From: Lachnospiraceae bacterium NC2008
Lineage (GTDB): Bacteria > Bacillota > Clostridia > Lachnospirales > Lachnospiraceae
Assembly: GCA_000687675.1 (NCBI GenBank)
Contig: JHWS01000005.1
Coordinates: 124,001 to 188,000 of the forward strand
DNA: 64,000 bases
Reading direction: 5' to 3'
Within the stretch, counting starts at the first letter, position 1, and each line of letters starts with the position of its first letter. A model generated the notes under the pieces. The model had not been told where the DNA came from. It was given only the letters and a program-made list of their open reading frames with translations, and searched no databases. The translations under genes and the position numbers were made by a program. Below are positions 48,992-58,256 of the stretch, in pieces.

Positions 48992-50410
48992 ATGGAAAAA
49001 AGAAGTTCCTTTAAAGGATCAATAGGTTTCGTGCTTGCAGCAGCAGGTTCCGCAGTCGGCCTTGGTAATATATGGAGATTCCCATATCTTGCAGCAAGGG
49101 ATGGTGGCGGCCTTTTCCTTGTAATTTATTTAATACTTGCATTAACATTCGGTTTTACTATGTTAACATCAGAGGTTGCTATCGGTCGTAAGACTAAGAA
49201 CAGTCCTCTTACAGCATATTCACAGATAAAAAAAGGTTGGAAGCCTCTTGGAATTATATCTTGTATAGTTCCTATAATCATTATGCCTTACTACTGCGTA
49301 ATCGGTGGTTGGGTACTTAAGTACCTTGTGGCATTTATCACTGGTAATGGTTTCAAGGCAGCAAAAGACGGATATTTTGGTGGATTCATCACAGACCAGT
49401 GGTGGCCAATTATCTTCTTCGCTATATTCCTTGCTTGCTGTGCTTTTATCATATTTAAGGGTGTTAACTCTGGTATTGAGAAGTCTTCAAAGATTATTAT
49501 GCCAGCCCTTATCATTCTTGTACTTATAATTGCTGGTTACGTACTTACTATTGGATATACAGACCCAGATACAGGTGTTAAGAGAACAAGTCTTGAAGGA
49601 CTTAAGATATATGTTGTACCTGACCTTCAGAATGCAACAGTAAAGCAGGTATTCAATGTTATAATTGATGCTATGTGCCAGCTCTTCTATAGCTTAAGTA
49701 TTGCTATGGGTATTATGATTGCATACGGTTCATATGTTAGCGATGATTCTAACCTTGCAAAGAGCGTTAACCAGATTGAAATCTTCGATACAGCAGTTGC
49801 TTTTCTTGCTGGTGTTATGATTATCCCAGCAGTATATGTATTCATGGGTAAAGAAGGTATGCAGGCATCTGGTCCTAGCCTTATGTTTGTAACTCTTCCA
49901 AGAGTATTTAAGAGTATGGGCTGGATAGGTAATATCATAGGAGCATTATTCTTCTTCATGGTATTCTTCGCAGCTCTTTCAAGTGCTATCTCTATTATGG
50001 AAGCAGTTGTATCAAGCTTTATGGATCAGTTCAAGACATCAAGAGTTAAGGCAACAACTATTGAGACTGTTCTTGCAGCAGTTGTTGGTATCGTTGTATG
50101 TCTTGGTTATAACATCTGGTACTTTGAAGTAAATCTTGGCTCTGTAAAGGGTGGTCAGATTCTTGACCTTCTTGATTATGTTTCTAACAATGTCCTTATG
50201 CCAATCAGTGCTATCGGTACTTGCCTTCTTATTGGTTGGATTGTTAAGCCTAAGACTGTTATTGATGAAGTTGAGAAGAACGGTGAGAAGATGGGAAGAA
50301 AGATTCTCTATAAGGTTATGATTAAATTTATAGCTCCTATACTTCTTATCATTATCTTACTTAAGTCTTTCAATATAGATGTTATAGACTTAGTTGAGAA
50401 GTTATTCTAA
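48992..50410 (+). CDS. Sodium-dependent symporter of the NSS (SNF) family
   Basis: A 472-residue carrier with about eleven or twelve membrane helices. GFVLAAAGSAVGLGNIWRFPYLAARDGGG in helix 1, split over residues about 12-40, contains the unwound sodium and substrate site of the NSS/LeuT family; YYCVIGGWVLKYL follows in helix 3. The family imports amino acids or related compounds with Na+; substrate not determinable. AGGGAGAGAA at 48978-48987 is the ribosome site. The gene stands alone between two terminators. Confidence 0.92.
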   Translation: MEKRSSFKGSIGFVLAAAGSAVGLGNIWRFPYLAARDGGGLFLVIYLILALTFGFTMLTSEVAIGRKTKNSPLTAYSQIKKGWKPLGIISCIVPIIIMPYYCVIGGWVLKYLVAFITGNGFKAAKDGYFGGFITDQWWPIIFFAIFLACCAFIIFKGVNSGIEKSSKIIMPALIILVLIIAGYVLTIGYTDPDTGVKRTSLEGLKIYVVPDLQNATVKQVFNVIIDAMCQLFYSLSIAMGIMIAYGSYVSDDSNLAKSVNQIEIFDTAVAFLAGVMIIPAVYVFMGKEGMQASGPSLMFVTLPRVFKSMGWIGNIIGALFFFMVFFAALSSAISIMEAVVSSFMDQFKTSRVKATTIETVLAAVVGIVVCLGYNIWYFEVNLGSVKGGQILDLLDYVSNNVLMPISAIGTCLLIGWIVKPKTVIDEVEKNGEKMGRKILYKVMIKFIAPILLIIILLKSFNIDVIDLVEKLF

Positions 50411-50455
50411 ATTGACTTTTTAATCAACATATTATAAACTTTCAAAAGATGAAGC

Positions 50456-50492
50456 AAAGGCGCTTCGAGATTCCTTCTCGAAGTGCCTTTTT
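50456..50492 (+). terminator. Terminator after the NSS gene
   Basis: AAAGGCGCTTCGAGA (50456-50470) pairs with TCTCGAAGTGCCTTT (50476-50490), one G-T pair, loop TTCCT, ending in five T. The 5' arm shares GCAAAGGCGC with hairpins near glnN and amt. Confidence 0.9.
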
Positions 50493-50533
50493 GTGCGTAT
50501 AGCGAGTCATGCATACAAGCAAGGATTGGATGC

Positions 50534-50665
50534 AATTTCTTATAAAAGTGTATGGGGAATACTTGTATTCACAAATACACTTTTATAAGAAATTATATAT
50601 ACGCGGTAACGCGTGTATATATGACGAGCATCGCAACAGAAAAAATCTGTTTACAGATTTTTTCT
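50534..50665 (+). promoter_or_regulatory. Three consecutive perfect hairpins in the purF leader region
   Basis: Hairpin 1: a perfect 20-base inverted repeat at 50534-50553 and 50575-50594, with a further six pairs inside its loop (GAATAC 50557-50562/GTATTC 50565-50570). Hairpin 2: 50595-50605 with 50610-50620, capped by GTAA (a GNRA loop). Hairpin 3: AGAAAAAATCTG (50638-50649)/CAGATTTTTTCT (50654-50665), loop TTTA. Hairpin 1 abuts hairpin 2. Hairpin 3 ends 9 bases before the ribosome site region (AAAGGAG, 50677-50683) of purF. None has a clean T-tract after it. No known purine-sensing motif was found. Confidence 0.8.
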
Positions 50666-50690
50666 ACAATAATATAAAGGAGACACCTGC

Positions 50691-52070
50691 ATGAATATAG
50701 AAAACGATAGTATCCATGAAGAATGTGGCGTATTTGGTATATGGAGCCCGGAAAAAATAAGTGCTGCAAAGTACATATACTACGGACTTGTAGCCCTTCA
50801 GCACAGGGGACAGGAGTCTGCTGGTATAGTTGTATGTGATACCAATGGACCAATAGGAAATATCTGTAACCATAAGGGTATGGGCTTGGTTAGTGAGGTT
50901 TTTCATAAAGATGTTCTTGATAAACTTCATGGCAATATTGGCATAGGTCACGTCAGATATTCCACAGCAGGTGCCAGCACCGTGGAAAATGCCCAGCCAA
51001 TCTGCTTTAGCTATGCTAAAGGTACCCTGGCTCTAGCTCATAACGGAAATATTAAAAATGGTGATGAGCTTAGAAAGAGACTTACTGATGAAGGTGTATT
51101 CTTTAATGGAACTACAGATTCAGAAGCTGTGGCATATACAATAGCTGAAAAGCGTATGAAGTGCGAATCTATAGAGGATGCAGTCTGTCAGGTGGCAGGT
51201 GACCTTCAAGGCGGCTATGCGCTTCTTATTATGAGTCCACAAAAATTAGTTGGTGTAAGAGATCCTTATGGTCTCAAACCACTTTGTATAGGTAAATTAG
51301 GTCAGGCATATGTTCTGGCTTCAGAAAGTGCTGCCTTAACAAGTGTAGGAGCAACTTTAGTTAGAGATGTAGAACCGGGTGAGATAATAGTTATAACTAA
51401 GGAAGGGATAGTATCTAAGCATATTCCTGTTCCTGTTAAGAGAGCACATTGCATATTTGAATATATTTACTTTGCCAGATTAGATTCTAAAATCGATGGA
51501 ATTAGTGTATATGATGCCCGTATTAGAGGCGGTAAGGCTCTAGCTAAGAGATATCCAGTAGAAGCTGACGTTGTTACAGGTGTACCAGAGTCAGGTTTAA
51601 CTGCAGCAGTTGGATATGCTGAGGAGTCTGGAATACCATTTAAGCTGGCATTTTCCAAAAATAGTTATATAGGTAGAACATTCATAAAACCTTCTCAGGA
51701 AGAAAGAGAAGCTTCAGTACATATGAAGTTATCTGTAATAGAAAGTGTAGTAAAAGATAAGAGGGTTGTCCTTATAGATGACTCTATTGTAAGAGGAACA
51801 ACTATAGCTAATCTTATAAAGACTATGAGACAGTGTGGTGCTAAGGAGATACATGTAAGAATCTCTTCTCCACCATTCTTATATCCATGTTATTACGGTA
51901 CTGATGTGCCTGATAACTCGCTACTTATTGCTAACGAATATGGAACTGAAGAGATAAGACAGAGAATAGGAGCAGATTCTCTTGGTTATATGAACCTTGA
52001 GGATTTGGAAGAGATGACAGGAGACCTTCCAATATGTAAAGCCTGCTTTGATAACAATTATCCAGTTTAA
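50691..52070 (+). CDS. purF: Amidophosphoribosyltransferase
   Basis: A 459-residue enzyme for the first committed purine step, PRPP plus glutamine to phosphoribosylamine. An 11-residue propeptide (MNIENDSIHEE) precedes the catalytic Cys12 (CGVFGIWSPE). ALQHRGQESAGIV and FNGTTDSEAVAY belong to the glutaminase half, and VLIDDSIVRGTT near residue 362 is the PRPP site. Cysteines in RAHCIFEY, YPCYYG and the pair in ICKACFDNN match the [4Fe-4S] ligands of the Bacillus-type enzyme. AAAGGAG at 50677-50683 sets the start. It is not next to other pur genes but is followed by carAB. Confidence 0.95.
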   Translation: MNIENDSIHEECGVFGIWSPEKISAAKYIYYGLVALQHRGQESAGIVVCDTNGPIGNICNHKGMGLVSEVFHKDVLDKLHGNIGIGHVRYSTAGASTVENAQPICFSYAKGTLALAHNGNIKNGDELRKRLTDEGVFFNGTTDSEAVAYTIAEKRMKCESIEDAVCQVAGDLQGGYALLIMSPQKLVGVRDPYGLKPLCIGKLGQAYVLASESAALTSVGATLVRDVEPGEIIVITKEGIVSKHIPVPVKRAHCIFEYIYFARLDSKIDGISVYDARIRGGKALAKRYPVEADVVTGVPESGLTAAVGYAEESGIPFKLAFSKNSYIGRTFIKPSQEEREASVHMKLSVIESVVKDKRVVLIDDSIVRGTTIANLIKTMRQCGAKEIHVRISSPPFLYPCYYGTDVPDNSLLIANEYGTEEIRQRIGADSLGYMNLEDLEEMTGDLPICKACFDNNYPV

Positions 52071-52105
52071 TGCAGATTGTTCGTAAAATAATTAAAAAAA
52101 ATATT

Positions 52106-52135
52106 TTGCCAAAACACTAGGTTTAGTAATACAAT
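52106..52135 (+). promoter_or_regulatory. Probable promoter of carAB
   Basis: TTGCCA at 52106-52111 and TACAAT at 52130-52135 are 18 bases apart. The leader of about 85 bases includes a hairpin GCAGTAT (52179-52185)/ATACTGC (52194-52200) without T-tract. No PyrR-binding consensus was recognised. Confidence 0.55.
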
Positions 52136-52226
52136 ATAAAGTTAGGAAAAAAACAAAAAGATTATAGAAGACAAGTCAGCAGTATTTTTGGCTATACTGC
52201 AATAATTGAAAGAGGTGAAAGACAAG

Positions 52227-53414
52227 ATGGGACAGGATAATATGCTTAAACCTGTTAATAAGAAACTTGTTCTTGAAGATGGCTCTGTCTACCAGGGTAT
52301 AGGCTTTGGATATACAGAAGATAAATTCTTTGAGATTGTATTTAATACATCCATGGTTGGATATCAGGAGATTATATCAGACCCTTCATATACATATCAG
52401 GGTGTTGTTATGACATATCCAATTATTGGTAACTACGGAATTAATGATGATGATTATGAAACAGGAAGACCTTCAATATCAGCAATGATAGTGAGGGATT
52501 ATTGTGATTATCCTTCTAACTTTAGATATAGCAATACTCTTTCAGAAGTTATGGAAAAGTATGAGATAGCCGGTATCTATGGACTTGATACAAGAAAACT
52601 TGCAAGACATATTAGAGATAACGGTTGTATGAAAGCGTGTATCGTTTCTATAGATGCTTCAACTGAAGATACAGTTAATAAGCTTAAGGCATATGAAGTG
52701 CCTAGAGATGCAGTATCAAAGGTAAGCACAAAGGAAATATATGATTACGTTGATGACCAGGAAGGAAAGGCTATGCCATTTCCTGGCTGTACTAATATAC
52801 AGGCTGGTATACCTGAGCGTAAGGCAAATGGCCTTAAGGTAGTAGCTATCGACTGTGGTATGAAGAAGAATATACTTCGCTGCTTATATAAGAAGGGCTG
52901 TGATATAACAGTAGTTCCTTTTGATACACCAGCAGATAAGATAGCAGCCTACAATCCAGATGGAATATTTATATCTAATGGACCTGGAGATCCAGAGGAT
53001 GTTACAGCTACTATAGCTACGATAAAGAATCTTATTGGTAAGTATCCAATATTTGGTATCTGTCTTGGACACCAGATTATATCTCTTGCTTATGGAGCAA
53101 AGACATATAAGCTTAAGTTCGGTCACAGAGGTGGTAACCACCCTGTAAAGAATCTTAAGAAGAATCTTGTTGAGATTACATCTCAGAACCACTCATATGC
53201 AGTTAAAGATGACAGCTTAGAAGGCACAGGCCTTACAGCTACACATATCAACCTTCTTGATAATACTATCGAAGGTGTTGAGTGTACAAAGGATACAGTG
53301 TTCTCAGTGCAGTATCACCCAGAAAGTGCTCCTGGACCACAGGATAGCTCATACCTCTTTGAGGAATTTATAGATAATATGAATAAGACAAAGGAGGACA
53401 AAGCTAATGCCTAA
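52227..53414 (+). CDS. carA: Carbamoyl-phosphate synthase small subunit
   Basis: The 395-residue protein has the CarA N-terminal domain ([26 protein letters not shown]) and a class I glutaminase domain with [13 protein letters not shown] (catalytic Cys) and [11 protein letters not shown] (catalytic His-x-Glu). It supplies ammonia from glutamine for carbamoyl phosphate, needed for pyrimidines and arginine. ATG 52227 was chosen for AGAGGTG at 52211-52217. Its last eight bases overlap carB, so the two are translationally coupled. Confidence 0.95.
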   Translation: MGQDNMLKPVNKKLVLEDGSVYQGIGFGYTEDKFFEIVFNTSMVGYQEIISDPSYTYQGVVMTYPIIGNYGINDDDYETGRPSISAMIVRDYCDYPSNFRYSNTLSEVMEKYEIAGIYGLDTRKLARHIRDNGCMKACIVSIDASTEDTVNKLKAYEVPRDAVSKVSTKEIYDYVDDQEGKAMPFPGCTNIQAGIPERKANGLKVVAIDCGMKKNILRCLYKKGCDITVVPFDTPADKIAAYNPDGIFISNGPGDPEDVTATIATIKNLIGKYPIFGICLGHQIISLAYGAKTYKLKFGHRGGNHPVKNLKKNLVEITSQNHSYAVKDDSLEGTGLTATHINLLDNTIEGVECTKDTVFSVQYHPESAPGPQDSSYLFEEFIDNMNKTKEDKANA

Positions 53415-56400
53415 GAGAGATGATATTAAGAAGATACTTGTTATCGGTTCAGGCCCTATAGTTATCGGCCAGGCAGCAGAGTTCGATTATGCAGGAACTC
53501 AGGCTTGTCTTTCACTTAGAGAAGAAGGATACTATGTAATCCTTTGTAACTCTAACCCTGCTACTATCATGACTGATAAGGCTATAGCAGATAAGATTTA
53601 TATGGAGCCTCTTACTCTTGAGTTTATTGCCAAGATTATCAGACATGAGAGACCAGATGCAATCCTTCCAGGTATTGGTGGTCAGACAGGTCTTAACCTT
53701 GCTATGCAGCTTGAGAAGAAGGGTGTCCTTAGAGAATGTAATGTTAAGCTTCTTGGTACAAAGTCAGACAGTATTGAGAAGGCAGAAGATAGAGAATTAT
53801 TCAAGGAACTTTGCGAGTCTATAGGCGAGCCAGTCCTTCCTTCATATGTAGTTAATACCATCGAAGATGGTGTTGCTGCAGCAGAGAAGATAGGCTTCCC
53901 AGTTGTTATCAGACCAGCGTATACACTTGGTGGTACAGGTGGCGGTTTCGCAGATAACAGAGAAGAGTTTGATGAAATTATTAAGAATGCCCTTGCACTC
54001 AGCCCTGTAAATCAGGCACTTGTTGAGAAATCTGTTAAGGGCTACAAAGAGATAGAATACGAAGTAATGCGTGATGCCAATGACACTGCCATTACTATCT
54101 GTAACATGGAGAATATCGATCCTGTTGGTATCCATACAGGTGACTCAATAGTTGTATGTCCATCACAGACACTTGCAAACAAAGAGTATCATATGCTCCG
54201 TGATAGCGCTCTTAAGATTATCAGAGCACTTGAAATTGAGGGTGGATGTAATGTTCAGTTCGCTCTTGATCCTAAGTCATTTGACTATTATGTTATTGAG
54301 GTTAACCCACGAGTTTCCAGATCATCAGCACTTGCATCTAAAGCCAGTGGTTATCCTATAGCAAGAGTATCTGCAAAGATATCTGTAGGTATGCTTCTTA
54401 ATGAGATACAGATTGCTAATACACCAGCATCATTTGAACCAGCACTTGACTATGTTGTTACAAAGATGCCAAGATTCCCATTTGATAAATTTGCTGATGC
54501 AAACAACAGCTTAAGCACTCAGATGAAGGCTACAGGTGAGACCATGAGTGTCGGCCGTACTATGGAAGAAAGTTTACTTAAGGCAGTTAGATCACTTGAG
54601 ATAGGTCTCTTCCACCTTCACAGCAGCAAGTTTGATGATTACAAAACAGAAGACCTTATGGAATACATTGCCATAGGTACTGATGATAGAGTATATGCCA
54701 TAGCAGAACTCCTTAGAAGAGATACTAAGGTAGCTGATATATGTAAGAAGACTGGTATGGACCAGCGCTTCATAGATGTGTTTAATAACATAGTAGCTAT
54801 GGAGAAGGTTGTAGCAGCTCATCCATTTGATAAGGATGTCTTATATCAGGCTAAGCGTATGGGCTTCTGCGATAAAGAGATAGCAGTACTTTGGAATACA
54901 ACAGAGCTTAAGGTATATGAGTACAGAAAAGAACAGAAGATGTTCCCTGTATACAAGATGATTGATACCTGTGCTTCAGAGTTTGAAAGCTATATTCCAT
55001 ACTTCTATTCAACATATGAAGAGGAAAATGAGTCAGTTGTACTTGATAAGAAGAAGGTAATCGTTCTTGGTTCAGGTCCTATCAGAATCGGTCAAGGTGT
55101 AGAATTCGACTATTCTACGGTTCATGCCGTTATGACTATAAAAAAGGCTGGATATGAGGCTATTATCATCAATAATAACCCTGAAACAGTATCAACAGAC
55201 TATACAACATCTGACAAGCTCTATTTCGAGCCACTTTGCGTTGAAGATGTTATGAATATTATTGAGCTTGAGAAGCCAGATGGAGTTATTGCTTCACTTG
55301 GTGGACAGACTGCTATTAATCTTGCTCAGCCACTTATGGAAAGAGGAGTAAAGATTATAGGTACAGACTGTGAAGCTATTGATAAGGCTGAGAACAGAGA
55401 TTCATTCGAGAAGGTTCTTGAAAGCTTAGGTATACCACAGCCAAAGGGATGTGCTGTAACTAATATCGAAGATGGTGTTAAGGCAGCAGCTGAGATTGGA
55501 TATCCTGTACTTGTGCGTCCAAGTTTCGTACTTGGTGGACGTGCTATGCAGATTGTATCTAAGGAAGAAGACCTTAGACATTATCTTAAGACAGCCGTTG
55601 AAATTGACGAAGATAAGCCAGTACTTGTAGATAAATATATCAAGGGTAAGGAAGTAGAAGTTGATGCTATCTGTGATGGTCAGAATGTATTTGTACCAGG
55701 TATCATGGAACTTGTAGAAAGAACCGGTGTACACTCTGGTGACTCTATGAGCGTATATCCACCTTACTCTATATCGGATAAGGTTAAGGGAACCATACTT
55801 ACATACAGTAAGCAGCTTGGTCTTGGTATAGGTATTATAGGTCTCTTTAATATCCAGTTTATTGTAGATGAAGATGACAATGTATTTATCATCGAGGTTA
55901 ACCCTAGATCGTCAAGAACTGTACCATTCCTTTCTAAGGCAACAGGCTATTCACTTGCTGATATTGCTACCAATGTAATACTTGGTAAGACACTCAAAGA
56001 GCAGGGAATATTCACTATATATCCAGATGAGTCTAAGCGCTGGTATGTTAAGGCTCCAGCATTCTCATTTGCTAAGCTTCGTGGTATGGATGCTTACCTT
56101 TCACCTGAGATGAAGTCTACAGGTGAGGCTATAGGTTATGATGACAAGCTTCATAGAGCTATGTACAAGGCACTTGTTGCTTCCGGAGTTAAGCTTCAGA
56201 ACTACGGTACTGTACTTGTTACACTAGCAGATGAGGATAAGGAAGAGGCTCTTCCACTTATTAAGAGATTCTATGATATAGGTTTCAACATTGAAGGTAC
56301 TATAGGTTCAGCTGAGTTCCTTAAGGAACATGGTGTAAGAACTAAGGTACGTCATAAGTTATCAGAAGGTAGCCATGAAGTACTTGATTCTATCCGTGCA

Positions 56401-56580
56401 GGCTATGTAAGTTATCTGATTAATACAAGAGCTATTCTTTCTGGTGTTCATTATGAAGATGGTGTTGCAATAAGAAGATGTGCTATAGAGAACAATGTAT
56501 CAACATTTACTTCACTTGATACAGTACGCGTGCTTCTTGATGTACTTGAAGAGATAACTATTAGCGTAGATACAATTTAG
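53407..56580 (+). CDS. carB: Carbamoyl-phosphate synthase large subunit
   Basis: The 1057-residue protein shows the internal duplication of Car[24 protein letters not shown] at the N-terminus and [23 protein letters not shown] near residue 556, each followed by an ATP-grasp domain ([16 protein letters not shown] and [16 protein letters not shown]). A C-terminal regulatory domain (LITNTRAI-type [10 protein letters not shown]) follows. It joins bicarbonate, ammonia and two ATP. It overlaps carA by eight bases. A GC-rich multi-hairpin block begins five bases after its stop. Confidence 0.97.
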   Translation: MPKRDDIKKILVIGSGPIVIGQAAEFDYAGTQACLSLREEGYYVILCNSNPATIMTDKAIADKIYMEPLTLEFIAKIIRHERPDAILPGIGGQTGLNLAMQLEKKGVLRECNVKLLGTKSDSIEKAEDRELFKELCESIGEPVLPSYVVNTIEDGVAAAEKIGFPVVIRPAYTLGGTGGGFADNREEFDEIIKNALALSPVNQALVEKSVKGYKEIEYEVMRDANDTAITICNMENIDPVGIHTGDSIVVCPSQTLANKEYHMLRDSALKIIRALEIEGGCNVQFALDPKSFDYYVIEVNPRVSRSSALASKASGYPIARVSAKISVGMLLNEIQIANTPASFEPALDYVVTKMPRFPFDKFADANNSLSTQMKATGETMSVGRTMEESLLKAVRSLEIGLFHLHSSKFDDYKTEDLMEYIAIGTDDRVYAIAELLRRDTKVADICKKTGMDQRFIDVFNNIVAMEKVVAAHPFDKDVLYQAKRMGFCDKEIAVLWNTTELKVYEYRKEQKMFPVYKMIDTCASEFESYIPYFYSTYEEENESVVLDKKKVIVLGSGPIRIGQGVEFDYSTVHAVMTIKKAGYEAIIINNNPETVSTDYTTSDKLYFEPLCVEDVMNIIELEKPDGVIASLGGQTAINLAQPLMERGVKIIGTDCEAIDKAENRDSFEKVLESLGIPQPKGCAVTNIEDGVKAAAEIGYPVLVRPSFVLGGRAMQIVSKEEDLRHYLKTAVEIDEDKPVLVDKYIKGKEVEVDAICDGQNVFVPGIMELVERTGVHSGDSMSVYPPYSISDKVKGTILTYSKQLGLGIGIIGLFNIQFIVDEDDNVFIIEVNPRSSRTVPFLSKATGYSLADIATNVILGKTLKEQGIFTIYPDESKRWYVKAPAFSFAKLRGMDAYLSPEMKSTGEAIGYDDKLHRAMYKALVASGVKLQNYGTVLVTLADEDKEEALPLIKRFYDIGFNIEGTIGSAEFLKEHGVRTKVRHKLSEGSHEVLDSIRAGYVSYLINTRAILSGVHYEDGVAIRRCAIENNVSTFTSLDTVRVLLDVLEEITISVDTI

Positions 56581-56584
56581 TTTT

Positions 56585-56708
56585 GCTCCCCGCTAGGGTA
56601 ATGAATATTTACCCCCCCGCCAATGGCGGGAGAGTTTATATGTGCGTCCGCGTTCGCCCATATAATGACGTTGGCGCCGCGGCGCCCGTAGATAATACCT
56701 CTAGGAGC
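56585..56708. repeat. GC-rich multi-hairpin element after carB
   Basis: An outer pair GCTCC (56585-56589)/GGAGC (56704-56708) encloses four hairpins: GGGTAA/TTACCC (56596-56601, 56609-56614), CCCGCC/GGCGGG (56617-56622, 56625-56630), TATATG/CATATA (56637-56642, 56659-56664) and GGCGCC/GGCGCC (56673-56678, 56681-56686). It is clearly more GC-rich than its surroundings. It could end carAB transcription (no T-tract), be a REP-type palindromic unit, or be a structured RNA. It is not coding. Confidence 0.65.
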
Positions 56709-56726
56709 GATTCTTTAAATTATATC

Positions 56727-56756
56727 TTGACACATATCTTTTACTATGATTAAATT
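56727..56756 (+). promoter_or_regulatory. Promoter of the T-box leader
   Basis: TTGACA at 56727-56732 with TAAATT at 56751-56756 (18 bases) or TTAAAT at 56750-56755 (17 bases) as the -10. Transcription would begin near 56763, just before the first arm of T-box stem I. Confidence 0.65.
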
Positions 56757-56762
56757 ACTCAT

Positions 56763-57050
56763 GTAAACCGATGAGGAAGAGTAGTAAGTTATTTCCCTTC
56801 ATCATGAGAGAGCTGTAGATGGTGAGATTACAGTGATGAATATTTAATCGAATGGACTTCCGAGGGCGAGCGGAAAAGGATGATAATCCTGAGTATGTAA
56901 GACGGAGCAGACTCTCCGTAATCAAAGTCAGCATATGATGGTATGCGCTAAAGTGGGTCTCCTTTCTTAAGGGAAAGATGATCAAGCCGGGTGGCACCGC
57001 AGGAGATTATATCCTGTCCCAGCATTTAGTATGTGGGACAGGTTTTTTTT
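56763..57050 (+). promoter_or_regulatory. T-box riboswitch, specifier TGG (tryptophan)
   Basis: The conserved T-box sequence GCCGGGTGGCACCGC is at 56986-57000. Stem I features include GATGAGGAAGAGTAGTAAG from 56770 and the AGAGAGC stretch at 56807-56813. The codon placed directly before ACTTCCGAG in the specifier position is TGG at 56853-56855, so the sensed tRNA is tRNA-Trp. An intrinsic terminator ends the element. Uncharged tRNA-Trp would stabilise the antiterminator and switch on the downstream ABC transporter. Confidence 0.92.
57013..57050 (+). terminator. T-box terminator
   Basis: CCTGTCCCA (57013-57021) pairs with TGGGACAGG (57034-57042), followed by eight T. The 5' arm overlaps the region that forms the antiterminator with the T-box sequence. 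Confidence 0.95.
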
Positions 57051-57052
57051 AT

Positions 57053-57136
57053 GCGCAGGCTCGCACAAGGAAGTTCCCCAGCTAAAGCTGGGTGCGAGCC
57101 GCGCAGCGAGTAGGGGGATTTCATCGCCCCTACTCG
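57053..57136 (+). repeat. Two GC-rich hairpins between the T-box terminator and the transporter genes
   Basis: Hairpin A: GGCTCGCA (57058-57065)/TGCGAGCC (57093-57100), with outer GCGC/GCGC and inner CCCAGC (57077-57082)/GCTGGG (57087-57092) around TAAA. Hairpin B: CGAGTAGGGG (57107-57116)/CCCCTACTCG (57127-57136). They are transcribed only after T-box antitermination. Part of hairpin A (TCGCA, AAG, GAA, GCTAAA) resembles a stretch at 60118-60145 in the glnN leader. No T-tract follows either hairpin. Confidence 0.65.
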
Positions 57137-57200
57137 ATTGGTAAGGTGTCCCAAATCATCAATGCGAAAGCAAATTTCAAAAGAGAAAGGAAAACGAATT

Positions 57201-58250
57201 ATGAAAAAGAACATGGTAAAAAGAATTTTCGCAGGAATCATGGCTGGAGCACTTATGCTTTCAACAGTAGCTTGTGGTAAGAAGGAAGAAGCCACATCAG
57301 GAGATGTAAAGACATACAAAGTAGGTATCTGTAACTACGTTGATGATGCTTCACTTAATCAGATAGTTGATAATATCCAGTCAAGACTTAACGAACTCGG
57401 TGAGCAGAACAATGTTAAGTTTGAGATTTCTTATGATAACTGTAATGCAGATGCAGCTCTTATGAGCCAGATCATTACAAACTTTGAAACTGACAAGGTA
57501 GACCTTATGGTTGGTGTTGCAACACCTGTAGCTATGCAGATGCAGGCAGCAACAGAAGAATCTCAGACACCAGTTGTTTTTGCGGCAGTATCTGACCCAT
57601 TATCATGCGGTCTTGTAGATTCACTTGAAAAGCCAGGTAAGAACGTAACAGGTACATCAGATTATCTTGATACAGCATCAATTATGAACCTTATCTTTGT
57701 TCAGAATCCAGATGCTAAGAAGATTGGTCTTTTATATGATGCAGGACAGGACGCTTCTACAACAGCAATTGCAGATGCTAAGGCATATCTTGATGAGAAG
57801 GGTATCGCATATGTTGAATGTACAGGTACTAACGTAGCTGAAGTTCAGCTTGCAGTATCAGAACTTATTGCAGATGATGTAGATGCAGTATTCACTCCTA
57901 CAGATAACACAATTATGACAGCTGAACTTTCAATCTATGAGCAGCTTGCCAATGCTGGTATCCCACATTACACAGGTGCAGATTCATTCGCACTTAATGG
58001 TGCTTTCCTTGGATACGGTGTAGATTATGCTAACCTTGGATCAAATACAGCTGACATGATTTATGACATTCTTGTAAATGGTAAAGAAGTAGCTTCAACA
58101 CCAGTTATGACATTTGACAATGGTACAGCTACAATTAATACAGATACATGTGCGCTTCTTGGATATGATTACGATAAGATTTCAGAAGCATTTGCACCAT
58201 ACTGTACAAAGGTACAGGGTATCGAAACTGCAGAAAGCTTTGAGGAATAA
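57201..58250 (+). CDS. trpX: ABC transporter substrate-binding lipoprotein, probable tryptophan binder TrpX
   Basis: The 349-residue product starts MKKNMVKRIFAGIMAGALML and has a lipoprotein cleavage site at STVAC (Cys about 23). The body belongs to the ABC_sub_bind group: YKVGICNYVDDASLNQIVDN, TPVVFAAVSDPLSCGLVDS, AVFTPTDNTIMTAE and FALNGAFLGYGVDYANLG. In Firmicutes this protein type with Trp T-boxes is called TrpX. ATG 57201 fits AGAAAGGA at 57183-57190; upstream in-frame codons lie in the hairpin region. It would sit on the outer membrane face and deliver tryptophan to the permease that follows. Confidence 0.85.
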   Translation: MKKNMVKRIFAGIMAGALMLSTVACGKKEEATSGDVKTYKVGICNYVDDASLNQIVDNIQSRLNELGEQNNVKFEISYDNCNADAALMSQIITNFETDKVDLMVGVATPVAMQMQAATEESQTPVVFAAVSDPLSCGLVDSLEKPGKNVTGTSDYLDTASIMNLIFVQNPDAKKIGLLYDAGQDASTTAIADAKAYLDEKGIAYVECTGTNVAEVQLAVSELIADDVDAVFTPTDNTIMTAELSIYEQLANAGIPHYTGADSFALNGAFLGYGVDYANLGSNTADMIYDILVNGKEVASTPVMTFDNGTATINTDTCALLGYDYDKISEAFAPYCTKVQGIETAESFEE

Positions 58251-58256
58251 TAAAAC

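Noticed and set aside
50411-50690. Purine riboswitch or PRPP riboswitch before purF.
   Set aside because: The conserved core sequences of these classes were looked for and not found; only the three hairpins are present.
50509-50694. A 61-codon open frame across the purF leader.
   Set aside because: It runs through the three hairpins, lacks a ribosome site and its composition is fixed by the inverted repeats.
52071-52226. PyrR-type attenuator before carAB.
   Set aside because: A small hairpin exists but there is no T-tract and no recognisable PyrR-binding consensus.
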